Assembly (NCBI RefSeq): GCF_024296665.1
Contig: NZ_CP100762.1
Coordinates: 2,294,001-2,358,000, forward strand
Direction: 5' to 3'
Source of the DNA: Salinilacihabitans rarus
GTDB lineage: Archaea; Halobacteriota; Halobacteria; Halobacteriales; Natrialbaceae
DNA: 64,000 bases
Position numbers and translations under genes: made by a program. The notes beneath the pieces are model-generated. The model was given only the letters and a program-made list of their open reading frames with translations. It was not told where the DNA came from and ran no database searches. Below, in pieces: positions 1-8,943 of this stretch (position 1 is the stretch's first letter; the number at the start of each line of letters is the position of its first letter).

Positions 1-355
1 CGAACGCGACGACCCGCCGGTCGGGCGCGCCGGCCGCCAGCGCGAGCGCGTAGACGCCGACGTTCGCGCCCACGTCGTAGACGACGTCGGCCGGCCCACA
101 GCGGTCACAGAGCGCGGCGAGCATCTCGCTCCCGCCGTGGCGCGTCCACGGCTCGTAGGTCCGGACGGGACCGGCTGGCGTGGCCGTCCGCCGGGCGAGC
201 AGTTCGCGCTCGTAGTTGGCGCGGGCGAGCCGGTGGTAGGCGTCGTACGCGAGGCCGCGGAGCCGGGCGACCGCTCGCCCGAGCGGTGGGCCGCTTGACA
301 CGGGCGGCCGGACGACGCCCCGACAGTTGTAGGTTAGGGCGGCGACCTTATCCAT
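1..355 (-). CDS. FkbM-family SAM-dependent methyltransferase (partial, N-terminal part)
   Basis: Reading from an ATG at 355, the frame is open to the left edge, giving 118 residues; the C-terminal part lies outside the window. Residues 94-100 read DVGANVG, the SAM-binding motif I, followed by a strand-like segment ending RRVVAF as in Rossmann methyltransferases. The motif and the amphipathic N-terminus resemble FkbM-family enzymes, which O-methylate sugars or surface polymers in many prokaryotes. A GTG at residue 19 is an alternative start. It is divergent from the SpoIIM-like gene, with only 21 nt between the two starts. The substrate cannot be inferred. Confidence 0.72.
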   Translation of the reverse strand, partial: MDKVAALTYNCRGVVRPPVSSGPPLGRAVARLRGLAYDAYHRLARANYERELLARRTATPAGPVRTYEPWTRHGGSEMLAALCDRCGPADVVYDVGANVGVYALALAAGAPDRRVVAF

Positions 356-376
356 CAGCGGTGAGAACGGTTCGGC

Positions 377-1183
377 ATGGACGCTTCGCAATCGAGAGTC
401 GGCCGCGGCTGGACCGCCGTCGCGGCCGTCGTCCTCCTCGCCGCGCTCGGGACGGCCGTCGCGGCCGTCGAGCGCGACGCCCCGCTGGCCGCGGCGGGCG
501 TCGTCGCCGTCGCGCTCGCGACCGCCGCGGCGCCGCCGGCCGTCCCGGGGGCGCTCGATACGCTCCGGGCGGCCTGGCGCGAGCACCGTCGGTACGTCGG
601 GGCCGCGGCCGGGCTGTTCGGCCTCGGGGCGGTCGCCGGCGCGCTCTTGCTCGTGGCCGGCGTCGACCTGCTCGAACTCGTCGTCGAACTGCTCGACGAC
701 GAACTGGTCCCCGCGGACGGGGGCGGTGGCGGGGTCGCCGACGACACGACGGACCTGGGGTTCACGGCGCGCTTTTTCGTCGTCCAGAACACGCCGCCGT
801 TCCTGTTTGCCATCGCCGGCGCGCCGCTGACCGTCGGGTTGCTGACGGCGTTCGTGATGGTCTTCAACGGCGTCGTCGTGGGGAACGTCGGCTACGCGGT
901 CGGCCGCGAGGTCGGCTTCGACGCGGTCGCCGTCCTGCTGGTTCCCCACGGCGTCTTCGAACTGACGGCGCTGTTTCTCGCCGCCGGCGTCGGCTTCCGG
1001 CTGCTGCACCGCCTCGTGGAACGCGTCCGGGGGAGCCGCGAGGCGTTCGTCACGCGGGCGTACCTCCGGCGGACCGCGTCCCTCGTCGGCGTCGGCTGGC
1101 TGTTGCTCGTCCTCGCGGCGTTCGTCGAGGCGTACGCGACGGTCGCCCTCGCGGAGTGGCTGCTGGCGGCGCCGGCGGTCTGA
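377..1183 (+). CDS. SpoIIM-like (stage II sporulation protein M family) integral membrane protein
   Basis: This 268-residue protein has about six hydrophobic segments (near residues 12-30, 36-55, 75-97, 140-170, 182-205 and 238-262). The segment P190-H-G-x-x-E-L is the hallmark of the SpoIIM/DUF95 family, together with the preceding Asn-Gly rich helix (residues 160-175). In bacilli SpoIIM helps engulfment; archaeal members have no established role, so only the membrane location and family are claimed. A Gly-rich acidic loop (residues 108-127) probably faces the outside. The 3' end converges on copA with 7 nt between them. Confidence 0.85.
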   Translation: MDASQSRVGRGWTAVAAVVLLAALGTAVAAVERDAPLAAAGVVAVALATAAAPPAVPGALDTLRAAWREHRRYVGAAAGLFGLGAVAGALLLVAGVDLLELVVELLDDELVPADGGGGGVADDTTDLGFTARFFVVQNTPPFLFAIAGAPLTVGLLTAFVMVFNGVVVGNVGYAVGREVGFDAVAVLLVPHGVFELTALFLAAGVGFRLLHRLVERVRGSREAFVTRAYLRRTASLVGVGWLLLVLAAFVEAYATVALAEWLLAAPAV

Positions 1184-1190
1184 ACCGCCC

Positions 1191-3803
1191 TCACCGGCGG
1201 AACCGGTCGAACGGCTTCAGGAGGACCGGCCGGTAGTCCTCGTGGGGGTCGTACTTCGCGAACGCCAGACTGTTCGACATCACGCTCACGCTCGAGGTGG
1301 CCATCGCCAGTCCGGCGAGCGCGGGGTTGAGCAGGCCGAGCGAGGCGATGGGGACCAGCGTCGTGTTGTAGACGAGCGCCCAGAAGAGGTTCTGGCGGAC
1401 CTTCGCGAGCGTCGCCTCGGAGATGCGGACGGCCTTGAGCACGTCCGCGGGGTCGTCGCGCATCAGCGTCACGTCGGCGCTCTCGATGGCGACGTCGGTG
1501 CCGGAGCCGATGGCGACGCCGATGGCCGCGGCGGTCAGCGCGGGCGCGTCGTTGACGCCGTCGCCGACCATCATGACGTGGGAGTCCTCCTGGAGCGTCT
1601 CGACGTGGTCGGCCTTGTCCTCGGGCAGCACCTCGGCGCGGACGTTCTCGACGTCGATGCCGACCTCGCGGGCGACCGCCTCGGCCGTGCGCTCGTTGTC
1701 GCCGGTGAGCATCACGACTTCGACGCCGCGCTCGCGCAGCGCCGCCACCGTCCGCTTCGCGCTCTCGCGGACCTCGTCGGCGACGGCGAGGGCGCCCACG
1801 AGGTCGCCGTCGACCGCGACGGGCATCGCCGTCTTCCCCTCGCGTTCGAGGCGTTCGAGCGTCTCCTCGGCGGGATCGGTGTCGATTCCCGCCTCGGAGA
1901 GCAGTTTCCGCCGGCCGATCAGCACGGTTCCGCGGTCGGTCTCGGCGCGGATGCCGTGGCCGGGGACGTTCTCGAACTCGCTGGGCTCGCCGACTTCGAC
2001 GCCCCGCTCCTCGGCGCCCTCGACGATAGCCCGCGCGATGGGGTGCTCGGAGCCCGACTCGGCGGTCGCGGCCGCGCCGAGGACGTACGATTCGAGGGGC
2101 TCCTCGCGGTCGACCAGCACGCCGCCGTCGGCGACGGTGCCGCCGTCGGCCGCCGCGCCCTCGCCGAGGACGACGACGTCGGTCAGCGTCATCTCGCCGT
2201 GGGTCAGCGTGCCGGTCTTGTCGAAGACGACGGTGTCGATGCCGCGGACCCGTTCGAGCACGTCGCCGCCCTTGAAGAGGACGCCGTTGGTGGCCGCGAG
2301 CGTCGAACCGACCATCGTCGCGGCGGGAGTCGCCAGACCGAGCGCGCAGGGACAGGCGATCAGCAGCGCGCTGGCGAGGACGACGATGGAGAACTCGACG
2401 AGTGGGACCCCCGCCCCGGAGCCGGCAGGCAGCGCCACCTCGGGGCCGCCGCCGACCATCCCCCACGTCGGGAGCGCGGAGACGAAGTTGGCCAGCGGTT
2501 CGGGGAACGCGAACCACAGCAGCGACCAGACGACGGCGTTGACGATCACCGCGGGGACGAAGTAGGCGCTCACCCGGTCGACGAGCCGCTGAATCTCGGG
2601 CTGGCGCGACTGGGCCTCCTTGACCCGTTCGACGATCTGCTGGATCGCCGTCTCGGAGCCGACCTTCGTCGCCTCCACGAGCAAAACGCCGTTCTCGTTG
2701 ATCGTCGAGCCGACGACTTCGTCGCCCGGTTCCTTCTCGACGGGGACGGACTCGCCGGTGAGCATCGACTCGTCGACCGCGCTCTGGCCGTCGACGACCA
2801 CGCCGTCGGTCGGAACCTTCTCGCCGGGGCGGACCTTCAGGAGGTCGCCGACCTCGACGTCAGCCAGCGGCACCTGCGTCTCCTCGCCGTCCTCGACGAC
2901 GGTCGCCTCCTCGGCCTCCATCCGGAGGAGTTCCCGCAGGGCGTTGCCGGCGCGGGCCTTCGAGCGGACCTCCAGCCAGTTGCCCAGCGTGATAAACCAG
3001 AGGATGAAGGCGACGGCCTCGAAGTAGAGCCCCTCGCTGGCGATCAGTTCGAGGAGGACGGCCGCGCTGTAGACGTAGCCCACGGAGGTCCCCATCGCGA
3101 CCAGCGTGTCCATGTTCGCCTGCCGGTTGTTCGCGAACGCCCGGTAGGCGCCGACGAGGAACTCCCGGCCGAGCGTCGCCATCAACACCGTCGCGAGGGC
3201 GAACTCGAACCAGCCGAGGTCGACGCCGAAGACGGCGTGGGGCAGTTCGACGACGTCGAACATCGCGAGCATGATCGGCACGAACGGCAGCGTCAGCAGG
3301 CCGCCGCCGATCACCAGCCGGCGCTGACGGCGGAGTTCGCGCTCGATTGCGCGCTCGCGCTCGGTGCCGTCGTCGCCCTCGTCGTCGCGAACCGGCTCGT
3401 AGCCGGCGCCCTCGATCGCCTCGTAGATGGCCGACAGCGAGGCGTCATCGGGGTTGTACTCGACGCGCGCCTCGTCGGAGGCGAAGTTCACGTCGGCGCG
3501 GACGACCCCCGGAAGCTCCGCGACGGCCTCGCCGACCGTCTCCGAACAGGTCGCACACGACATCCCCATCACGGTGATCGTCCGCGACTCGGAGACGGCC
3601 TCGTAGCCGGCGTCCTCGATCGCCTCGTAGATCGCCCCCAGCGAGGTCTCCTCGGGGTCGTACTCGACGGTGCCCTCGTCGGTGGCGAAGTTGATACTGG
3701 CCGAGGTGACCCCGTCGAGGGCCTCGACGGAACCGCTCACCGCCTGCGAGCAGTTCGCACAGCTCATGCCCTGGATCTCCAGGTGCGCGGTCCGGGTACT
3801 CAT
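1191..3803 (-). CDS. copA: Copper-translocating P-type ATPase (Cu+ exporter, P1B-1)
   Basis: This 870-residue membrane pump should use ATP to expel Cu(I). In order: two N-terminal heavy-metal-associated domains with CxxC at C15/C18 and C83/C86; membrane segments from about 162; the actuator TGES at 349-352; the transport site C484-P-C486; the phosphorylation motif DKTGTLT at 528-534; and a C-terminal pair of helices with YN and MxxSS motifs, as expected of the Cu+ class. A loop of about 30 residues (435-468, Gly/Pro-rich) precedes the CPC helix. The upstream neighbour on the same strand is an Lrp/AsnC-TRASH regulator, a known haloarchaeal copper-sensing arrangement, and the gap between them holds nested dyads. 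Confidence 0.95.
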   Translation of the reverse strand: MSTRTAHLEIQGMSCANCSQAVSGSVEALDGVTSASINFATDEGTVEYDPEETSLGAIYEAIEDAGYEAVSESRTITVMGMSCATCSETVGEAVAELPGVVRADVNFASDEARVEYNPDDASLSAIYEAIEGAGYEPVRDDEGDDGTERERAIERELRRQRRLVIGGGLLTLPFVPIMLAMFDVVELPHAVFGVDLGWFEFALATVLMATLGREFLVGAYRAFANNRQANMDTLVAMGTSVGYVYSAAVLLELIASEGLYFEAVAFILWFITLGNWLEVRSKARAGNALRELLRMEAEEATVVEDGEETQVPLADVEVGDLLKVRPGEKVPTDGVVVDGQSAVDESMLTGESVPVEKEPGDEVVGSTINENGVLLVEATKVGSETAIQQIVERVKEAQSRQPEIQRLVDRVSAYFVPAVIVNAVVWSLLWFAFPEPLANFVSALPTWGMVGGGPEVALPAGSGAGVPLVEFSIVVLASALLIACPCALGLATPAATMVGSTLAATNGVLFKGGDVLERVRGIDTVVFDKTGTLTHGEMTLTDVVVLGEGAAADGGTVADGGVLVDREEPLESYVLGAAATAESGSEHPIARAIVEGAEERGVEVGEPSEFENVPGHGIRAETDRGTVLIGRRKLLSEAGIDTDPAEETLERLEREGKTAMPVAVDGDLVGALAVADEVRESAKRTVAALRERGVEVVMLTGDNERTAEAVAREVGIDVENVRAEVLPEDKADHVETLQEDSHVMMVGDGVNDAPALTAAAIGVAIGSGTDVAIESADVTLMRDDPADVLKAVRISEATLAKVRQNLFWALVYNTTLVPIASLGLLNPALAGLAMATSSVSVMSNSLAFAKYDPHEDYRPVLLKPFDRFRR

Positions 3804-3834
3804 CGGTTAGACCTAGGGAACCCGTCCTTACCCA

Positions 3835-3892
3835 CTTTACTGGTCGGATTCCAAAGTTCACGGAGGTTCCGACTTTGGTGACGAAAGTAAAG
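3835..3892. promoter_or_regulatory. Nested inverted repeats upstream of copA (possible copper operator)
   Basis: Two perfect dyads share almost the same centre: CCAAAGT at 3851-3857 pairs with ACTTTGG at 3872-3878, and CTTTACT at 3835-3841 pairs with AGTAAAG at 3886-3892. They fill most of the 97-nt gap between the regulator gene and the copA start at 3803, the inner edge lying about 32 nt upstream of copA. That position fits an operator near the copA promoter. A terminator for the regulator gene is the alternative, but the long spacer between arms argues against a simple hairpin. Confidence 0.5.
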
Positions 3893-3900
3893 CGGGCGCG

Positions 3901-4485
3901 TCAGGCGCCCTCCTCGATGCGCTCGTAGCGCTCCCGGAACCGGCCCGCACAGGACGGACAGCAGAAGTGGTACACCTCGTCGTCGATGCGCGCGGACTCC
4001 CCCTCGCTGTCGACGGTGTTGCCACACTCCGCGCAGGTGAGCGCGAACGCCGCGCCGTCGAGCGACGGCGTCCACTCGGTCTCGTCGATCAGCGTCACGT
4101 CGTACTCGGCGCCCGCCGGGAGGAGGCCGTCGAGCCACCGGCGGACGTTCCGGACCGCCGCGCGGGCGTGGAACCAGAGGTCGCCGTCGGCGGTGACGAA
4201 CACGTGTTCGACCGCGTCGGCGTCCGCGACGCGGTCCCGGCAGTCGTCGACCGCGCCCGGCGGGAGCGAGACCCGGACGAACACCGGAACCCCCGCCCGG
4301 AGTTGCGATCGGTCGACCTCGACGGTGAACCGCCGGATGATCCCCGCCTCTTCGAGGCGGCGGACGCGGTCGGAGACCGCCGGTCCCGAGAGGTCGACCG
4401 CGTCGGCGATGTCGCTGAACGGCCGCCGGGCGTCCTCGCCGAGGAGGGTCAGGATCTCCATGTCGGTCTCGTCTAGCTCGCGCAT
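3901..4485 (-). CDS. Lrp/AsnC-family regulator with C-terminal TRASH metal-sensing domain
   Basis: This 194-residue protein has an N-terminal AsnC-type helix-turn-helix (residues 3-52), a ligand-domain-like middle (about 60-135) and a C-terminal TRASH module with cysteines C151, C154, C175/C176 and C179. TRASH domains bind metals, and haloarchaeal AsnC-TRASH proteins control copper efflux ATPases. Its position directly upstream of copA, on the same strand and separated by a dyad-bearing gap, supports a copper-responsive role. Whether it activates or represses cannot be told from sequence. Confidence 0.88.
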   Translation of the reverse strand: MRELDETDMEILTLLGEDARRPFSDIADAVDLSGPAVSDRVRRLEEAGIIRRFTVEVDRSQLRAGVPVFVRVSLPPGAVDDCRDRVADADAVEHVFVTADGDLWFHARAAVRNVRRWLDGLLPAGAEYDVTLIDETEWTPSLDGAAFALTCAECGNTVDSEGESARIDDEVYHFCCPSCAGRFRERYERIEEGA

Positions 4486-4679
4486 ACGCCCCCTTCGGCG
4501 TCGAGACGGAAGACTGTCGCGCCCGTAGCTTTGGTCTCGAAGGTCGACGGCGGGGTTCGCCTGGCAACGGAAGGCGGCGGGCGGCGAGAGGGCACGAGCG
4601 CGGGCGCCGCGAGCGGGCGCCCGTCCGGTTTTCGCCCCGATGAAAAGACAGTTCCCGCGTGCCGCCCAACTGGCGGTGT

Positions 4680-5582
4680 ATGCGAATCGCCGTCCCCAAC
4701 AAGGGCCGCCTGCACGAGCCGACGATCGACCTCCTCGAGCGGGCGGGACTGCACCTCGAGAACGGAGCCGACCGCAAACTGTACGCGGAGACGGTCGACC
4801 CGGAGGTCACCGTCCTCTTCGTTCGCGCGGCGGACATCCCCGAGTACGTCGCCGACGGCGCCGCCGACCTCGGGATCACCGGGCTCGATCAGGTCCACGA
4901 GGCCGGCGTCGACGTCGCGGAACTGCTCGACCTCGAGTTCGGCCGGTGTCGGCTGGTGCTGGCGGCGCCCGAGGACGGCGACGTCGAGCGCGTCGCGGAC
5001 CTCGAAGGGAAGACGGTCGCCACGGAGTTCCCGAACGTCACCCGCGAGTTCGTCGCCGAGCGCGGCGTCGACGCCGACGTCGTCGAGGTGACCGGCGCGA
5101 CGGAACTGACCCCCCACGTCGAGATGGCCGACGCCATCGTCGACATCACCTCGACGGGGACGACGCTCGCGGTCAACCGGCTGGCGGTCGTCGAGGAGGT
5201 ACTCGAGAGTTCGGTGCGGCTGTTCGCCCGCGAGGACGTCGCCGACGAGCCGAAGGTACGCGAGGTGCAGACGGCGCTCTCGTCGGTTCTCGCGGCCGAG
5301 GGCAAGCGCTACCTGATGATGAACGTCCCCGTGGACCGCCTCGACGACGTCCGTGAGGTGATCCCCGGCCTCGGCGGGCCGACGATCATGGACATCGCCA
5401 GCGGCGGTGAGCGGGGCGACTCGCCGGGCAGTCAGAACGCGACGCGTTCCGACGACGGCGCGGAGAAGGTGGCCGTCCACGCCGTCGTCGACGAGCGGGA
5501 CGTCTTCGAGACGATCACCGAGGTGAAAAAGCTCGGGGCGAGTGGCATTCTGGTGACCGAAATCGAGCGGCTGGTCGACTGA
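4680..5582 (+). CDS. hisG: ATP phosphoribosyltransferase (long form), first step of histidine biosynthesis
   Basis: This 300-residue enzyme joins ATP and PRPP to give phosphoribosyl-ATP. The start [11 protein letters not shown] is the canonical HisG N-terminus; the codons upstream of it look noncoding. The Thr/Gly-rich stretch near residues 153-163 fits the PRPP-binding loop, and the C-terminal domain (about 226-300, ending in the GASGILVT block) marks the long, His-regulated form that needs no HisZ. Residues about 243-261 form an extra Gly/Ser/Asp-rich loop absent from the usual family pattern, encoded by a palindrome-bearing insertion (see findings). It stands alone, with no other his gene adjacent. 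Confidence 0.95.
   Translation: MRIAVPNKGRLHEPTIDLLERAGLHLENGADRKLYAETVDPEVTVLFVRAADIPEYVADGAADLGITGLDQVHEAGVDVAELLDLEFGRCRLVLAAPEDGDVERVADLEGKTVATEFPNVTREFVAERGVDADVVEVTGATELTPHVEMADAIVDITSTGTTLAVNRLAVVEEVLESSVRLFAREDVADEPKVREVQTALSSVLAAEGKRYLMMNVPVDRLDDVREVIPGLGGPTIMDIASGGERGDSPGSQNATRSDDGAEKVAVHAVVDERDVFETITEVKKLGASGILVTEIERLVD
5406..5462 (+). repeat. Palindrome-bearing in-frame insertion within hisG
   Basis: The insertion codes for the extra loop at about residues 243-261 of HisG. Inside it GAACGC (5435-5440) pairs with GCGTTC (5444-5449) across a GAC loop, and flanking GTC (5431-5433) and GAC (5451-5453) extend the stem with one mismatch. Its length is a multiple of three, so the frame is kept. 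Confidence 0.55.
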
Positions 5583-5586
5583 CGGC

Positions 5587-5988
5587 TCACTCCGGGCGGC
5601 CCAGTCCGGCGTCGTCGAAGAACGGTTCGAGCGCCAGCAGCCCCGCGGCCGGGAGGACGAACCCCCGACCGGGGTGGTACTCGACGATGCCGTACTCGTC
5701 GAGGACCGGGAGGTGGGTCCGGCGCAGCGACTCGTAGACGCGCTGGCACTGCTGGAGGAGGGTCGTCTCCAGCGTCGGATCGGTCTCGGACTCGGCGAGA
5801 CGCCGGACCAGCGTCTGGACGGCGACGGGGCCGTCGGCCGCGAGCACGCACCGGAGCACTTCCCGCCGGCGGCGCGGCCGGAGGACGGCGACGACGTCGC
5901 CCGGGGAATCGAGGGCCTCGCCGGCCGTCTCGCCGTCTGCCGTGGATCGGTCCGAACGGTCCGCCGGTCGGTCACCGATGAGCGTCAT
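5587..5988 (-). CDS. Haloarchaeal winged-helix protein (DUF7344-like)
   Basis: This 133-residue soluble protein has a disordered acidic N-terminus (1-30) and a winged-helix-like domain (about 31-115). The segment LRRTHLPVLDEYGIVEY near residues 88-104 is the recognition-helix/wing pattern of a large haloarchaeal family of predicted transcription regulators. No ligand domain follows. A TATA-like GTTTATCA (6024-6017, minus strand) lies about 28 nt upstream of the ATG, supporting this start and a leaderless transcript. It converges on hisG with a 4-nt gap. The target genes are unknown. Confidence 0.75.
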   Translation of the reverse strand: MTLIGDRPADRSDRSTADGETAGEALDSPGDVVAVLRPRRRREVLRCVLAADGPVAVQTLVRRLAESETDPTLETTLLQQCQRVYESLRRTHLPVLDEYGIVEYHPGRGFVLPAAGLLALEPFFDDAGLGRPE

Positions 5989-6090
5989 GAGAGACGAACG
6001 TTCCGGGAATGCTGATAAACGCCGCCGGTCGTTCGCGTCGGTCGACGCCGATTCAGACGTTCAAAAATCGTTCGTGAACGCTCGAACCGT

Positions 6091-6122
6091 CGAAATTCGG
6101 CGGAATACGGGCGAAATTCGCC
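6091..6122. promoter_or_regulatory. Paired CGAAATTCG dyads 21 bp apart
   Basis: CGAAATTCG occurs at 6091-6099 and again at 6112-6120, a spacing of about two helical turns. The second copy is part of the perfect palindrome GGCGAAATTCGCC (6110-6122). The pair lies about 100-135 nt upstream of the winged-helix gene that starts at 5988, on the far side of its TATA-like element. A regulatory role is only inferred. Confidence 0.35.
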
Positions 6123-6205
6123 GGGATATTCGCCGACGGCGGACGACCGGTTGCCCGCCGGGACAGGGAGTCGTCCGGCGGTTGAACCGTCCGATTAATA
6201 GATAA

Positions 6206-6628
6206 TTACCCGAGCAGTCCGAGGAGGCTGCGCACCGTCAGACCGACGATCACCGCGACGGCGTAGTAGCAGACGGCGACCACGAGCGCCGTCCGGTAGC
6301 GCAGGTCGTAGACGGCGACGATGGCGACGTAGGCGACGGCGAACGTCGCCGGAGCGACGACGGCCGGACCGAACCCCGCGAGCAGGATCGACGACAGCGC
6401 CGGCGCGGGCGCGACCGTCAGCGCCCGCCGGAACGGGACGGCACCGAGGACGTAGCGGGCGGCGACGTGCAACGTGACGGCGTAGAACAGCGTCGCGAGG
6501 ACGAACGTGCCGAGGTACGCGAGCGGGCCGCCGGGGCCCGGCGCGGCGACCGCCGGCGGCGCTCCGGTCGGGATCACGCGCGCTCCGGCGGCCGTCGCGG
6601 CCGCCGGACGGGTGGCGTCGACGCTCAC
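6206..6628 (-). CDS. Small haloarchaeal membrane protein, function unknown
   Basis: I read this as a 140-residue protein from a GTG at 6628; a longer reading would overlap the tbp gene. It has a short Ala/Pro-rich N-terminus and four likely membrane helices (about 33-55, 63-82, 85-108 and 113-135). I recognise no catalytic or binding motif. It follows tbp on the same strand with a 28-nt gap, so co-transcription is possible. Haloarchaea carry many such four-helix proteins of unknown role. Confidence 0.65.
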   Translation of the reverse strand: MSVDATRPAAATAAGARVIPTGAPPAVAAPGPGGPLAYLGTFVLATLFYAVTLHVAARYVLGAVPFRRALTVAPAPALSSILLAGFGPAVVAPATFAVAYVAIVAVYDLRYRTALVVAVCYYAVAVIVGLTVRSLLGLLG

Positions 6629-6656
6629 GGGTGGCGAAACCGGTCGCGGACGTCGC

Positions 6657-7217
6657 TTACTCGAGCAGGCCGAGGTCCTCGAGGCGCGAGACGATCTTGT
6701 CGACGGCGTGTTCGGCGTCCTCGGGCTTTTTCCCGCCGGTGATGACGAGTTTGCCGGAGCCAAACAGCAGCGCGACGACCTCGGGTTCGTCGAGGCGGTA
6801 GACGAGGCCGGGGAACTGCTCGGGTTCGTACTCGATGTTCTCCAGACCGAGGCCGATGGCGATGGCGTTCAGGTTGAGGTTGCGGCCGAGGTCGGCCGAG
6901 GTGACGATGTTCTGGACGACGATTTCGGGGTCCTCGTTGACCTGAATCTGGAGTTCGCGCAGTTTGTCGAAGACGATGCGCAGGCTCTCGTGGACGTCGT
7001 CGGTGCTCTTGGCGCCGGTGCAGACGATCTTGCCCGAGCGGAAGATGAGCGCGGCGGACTTGGGGTTCTGGGTGCGGTAGACGAGACCGGGGAACTGCTC
7101 GGGGTCGTAGTCGGCCCCCTCGAGGTCCATCGCGACGCTCTGGAGGTCGAGTTCCTGCCCGATGCCGGTCGACGCCACCACGTTTTCGATGTTGATGGTG
7201 TCCTTCGGATCCGTCAT
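6657..7217 (-). CDS. tbp: TATA-box-binding protein
   Basis: This 186-residue protein has the two direct repeats of a TBP saddle (about 6-90 and 97-181). Each repeat ends in the EQFPGLVYR core followed by a Gly-Lys-rich beta pair (SGKIVCTGAK in repeat 1, SGKLVITGGK in repeat 2). It binds promoter TATA boxes and recruits TFB and RNA polymerase. The acidic surface and full length match haloarchaeal TBPs, which often occur as several paralogues per genome. Strong AT-rich promoter elements sit just upstream. Confidence 0.97.
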   Translation of the reverse strand: MTDPKDTINIENVVASTGIGQELDLQSVAMDLEGADYDPEQFPGLVYRTQNPKSAALIFRSGKIVCTGAKSTDDVHESLRIVFDKLRELQIQVNEDPEIVVQNIVTSADLGRNLNLNAIAIGLGLENIEYEPEQFPGLVYRLDEPEVVALLFGSGKLVITGGKKPEDAEHAVDKIVSRLEDLGLLE

Positions 7218-7221
7218 AAGT

Positions 7222-7255
7222 CGCTTAAAAAGACGTATTTAAGGTTTATAAAAGT
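7222..7255 (-). promoter_or_regulatory. Promoter region of tbp
   Basis: On the minus strand a TATA-type CTTTTATAAACC runs from 7255 to 7244, 27-38 nt upstream of the tbp ATG, followed by further AT-rich blocks CTTAAATACG (7243-7234) and CTTTTTAAGCG (7232-7222). The spacing fits a haloarchaeal promoter with a very short leader. This is the most AT-rich stretch for several kilobases. Confidence 0.7.
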
Positions 7256-7337
7256 TGGTGCCACCACCTGATACGTCCGGTAGTTCGACCGGTTCGGCGT
7301 GCCGTCGGACCACCCGAGCGGCGAAAGCGGTAGGCTG

Positions 7338-8438
7338 ATGGCCGCCCCCCGGCGACGGTCGTGCGTGTACCTGGTCGAACTCGGCGGCGAGGACGACGCG
7401 TTCGCGGCCCGCGAGGCGGAAAGCGCCGCGACCGGCGTCCGCCGGATCGCGCCGGGGCTCGCCGTCGCCGACGCGGTCGTCCCCGAGCGGGTCCGGGGGC
7501 TGGCGTACGTCCACCGCGCGAGCGAACTGATCGGCCGGACCGACGCCGACGTCGAGAGCGCCCGCGCGCTGCTCGAGGCGGCGCCGATCGACCGCGAGGG
7601 GACCGTCGCGGTGCGGGCGACCGACGTCCACGGCTCGACCGGCGTCAGCACGGCCGCGGCCGAGCGCGCGCTCGGGAGCGTCCTCGTCGAGCGCGGCTTC
7701 GCGGTCGACCTCGACGACCCCGACCACGTCCTGCGCGCGGCGTTCTCGGAGGGGCGACTCGACGCGGGGGACGACCCCCTCGACTCCGCCGACGGGGAGG
7801 CCCGCGGCGAGGCCGTCTCGGTCTGCGCGCTCGGCTGGCTCGAAGCCGAGAGCGTCCGGGACTTCGGGACGCGGGCGCCGACGGACAAACCCTTCTTCCA
7901 GCCCGGCAGCATGGACCCGCTGCTGGCCCGCGCGGTCGCCAACGTCGCCGGCGCGCGCCCCGGCCGGACCCTTCTGGACCCGATGTGTGGCACCGGCGGC
8001 GTCCTCGTCGAGGCCGGCCTCGTCGGCGCGGACGTGCTCGGCACCGACGCCCAGCGGAAGATGACCCGCGGCGCGCGCGAGAACCTCGCACACTACCTCG
8101 ACTCCGCGGAATCCTCGCCCGCGGGCGTCGCCCGCGGCGACTGGCACGTCGGCCGCGGCGACGCCACCCGCCTCCCGCTGCGCGACGACGCCGTCGACGC
8201 CGTCGTCTTCGACGCGCCCTACGGCCGGCAGTCGAAGATCGAGACCCACCGCCTCGAAGACCTCGTCGCGGGCGCGCTCTCGGAGGCCCGCCGCGTGGCC
8301 CCGCGGGCGGTCGTGATCGCGGACCGCTCGTGGGCCGCGCAGGCGCGCGAGGCCGGCTGGGAGATCGAGTCGGCGTTCGAGCGGCGGGTCCACCGGTCGC
8401 TGACGCGGTACGTGCTGGTCCTCGAAGACGCGGCGTGA
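7338..8438 (+). CDS. trmG10: tRNA (guanine10-N2)-methyltransferase (Trm-G10 family)
   Basis: This 366-residue enzyme should mono- or dimethylate G10 of tRNA using SAM. The N-terminal half (about 1-160) is THUMP-like. The C-terminal half is a Rossmann methyltransferase with motif I DPMCGTGG (about 214-221) and motif IV DAPYG (about 292-296), a variant of the DPPYG motif typical of N2-guanine enzymes. I chose the ATG at 7338 because the 13 codons before it look like leader. It is divergent from tbp with about 120 nt between the starts. Confidence 0.88.
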   Translation: MAAPRRRSCVYLVELGGEDDAFAAREAESAATGVRRIAPGLAVADAVVPERVRGLAYVHRASELIGRTDADVESARALLEAAPIDREGTVAVRATDVHGSTGVSTAAAERALGSVLVERGFAVDLDDPDHVLRAAFSEGRLDAGDDPLDSADGEARGEAVSVCALGWLEAESVRDFGTRAPTDKPFFQPGSMDPLLARAVANVAGARPGRTLLDPMCGTGGVLVEAGLVGADVLGTDAQRKMTRGARENLAHYLDSAESSPAGVARGDWHVGRGDATRLPLRDDAVDAVVFDAPYGRQSKIETHRLEDLVAGALSEARRVAPRAVVIADRSWAAQAREAGWEIESAFERRVHRSLTRYVLVLEDAA

Positions 8439-8457
8439 GAGGCGGGCGTCGGAGTCG

Positions 8458-8895
8458 TCACTCCTCGGCCGCGAGCGCCCGCTCGCGAAGCCGTTCGCCC
8501 TCCCCCGTCCCGACGGTCAGGTCGGGGACCGGCGTCGGCCGCCCGTCCTCGTCGATCGCGACGAACGTGAACGTCGACTCGGTCGTCCCCTCGGTCCCGC
8601 CGGTCCGGGGCTCCTCGCGCCACGCGCGGATGGCGACGCGGACGCTCGTCCGGCCGGCGTCGTAGACGTACGCCTCGACGAGGGCGGTGTCGCCCAGTCC
8701 GATCGGCCGGACGAAGTCGAGTTCGTTCACCCGGGCGGTGACGCAGGTCTCGCCGGCAAAGCGCATCGCGGACATCGCGCCCACCTCGTCGAGCCACTTC
8801 ATCAGGGTGCCCCCGTGGAGCGTTTCGTTGTTGTTCGCGTGGTTCGGCTGGACGCGAAAGCGGTTTCGGATGCGAGTTTCGAGAACGGTCGGCAT
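8458..8895 (-). CDS. Acyl-CoA thioesterase (hotdog fold)
   Basis: This 145-residue protein carries the acyl-CoA hydrolase signature N22...T-L-H-G-G (25-29) and W34-x-D36 within LHGGTLMKWLDEVGA, where the Asp is the usual catalytic residue of YciA/ACOT-type hotdog enzymes. The second half gives the typical TFTFVAID strand. It should hydrolyse acyl-CoA to free acid and CoA in the cytoplasm; chain-length preference cannot be read from sequence. The ATG at 8895 gives the standard N-terminus. It converges on trmG10. Confidence 0.88.
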   Translation of the reverse strand: MPTVLETRIRNRFRVQPNHANNNETLHGGTLMKWLDEVGAMSAMRFAGETCVTARVNELDFVRPIGLGDTALVEAYVYDAGRTSVRVAIRAWREEPRTGGTEGTTESTFTFVAIDEDGRPTPVPDLTVGTGEGERLRERALAAEE

Positions 8896-8943
8896 GGGCG
8901 TACCTCGTTCCGGAGCATGATAATCGTGCGTTCGATTTCGACA

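Noticed and set aside
1242-3881. Long plus-strand open frame across copA
   Set aside because: It mirrors copA on the other strand; its Arg/Asp/Gly/His-rich text and lack of any family match are typical of G+C-driven antisense frames.
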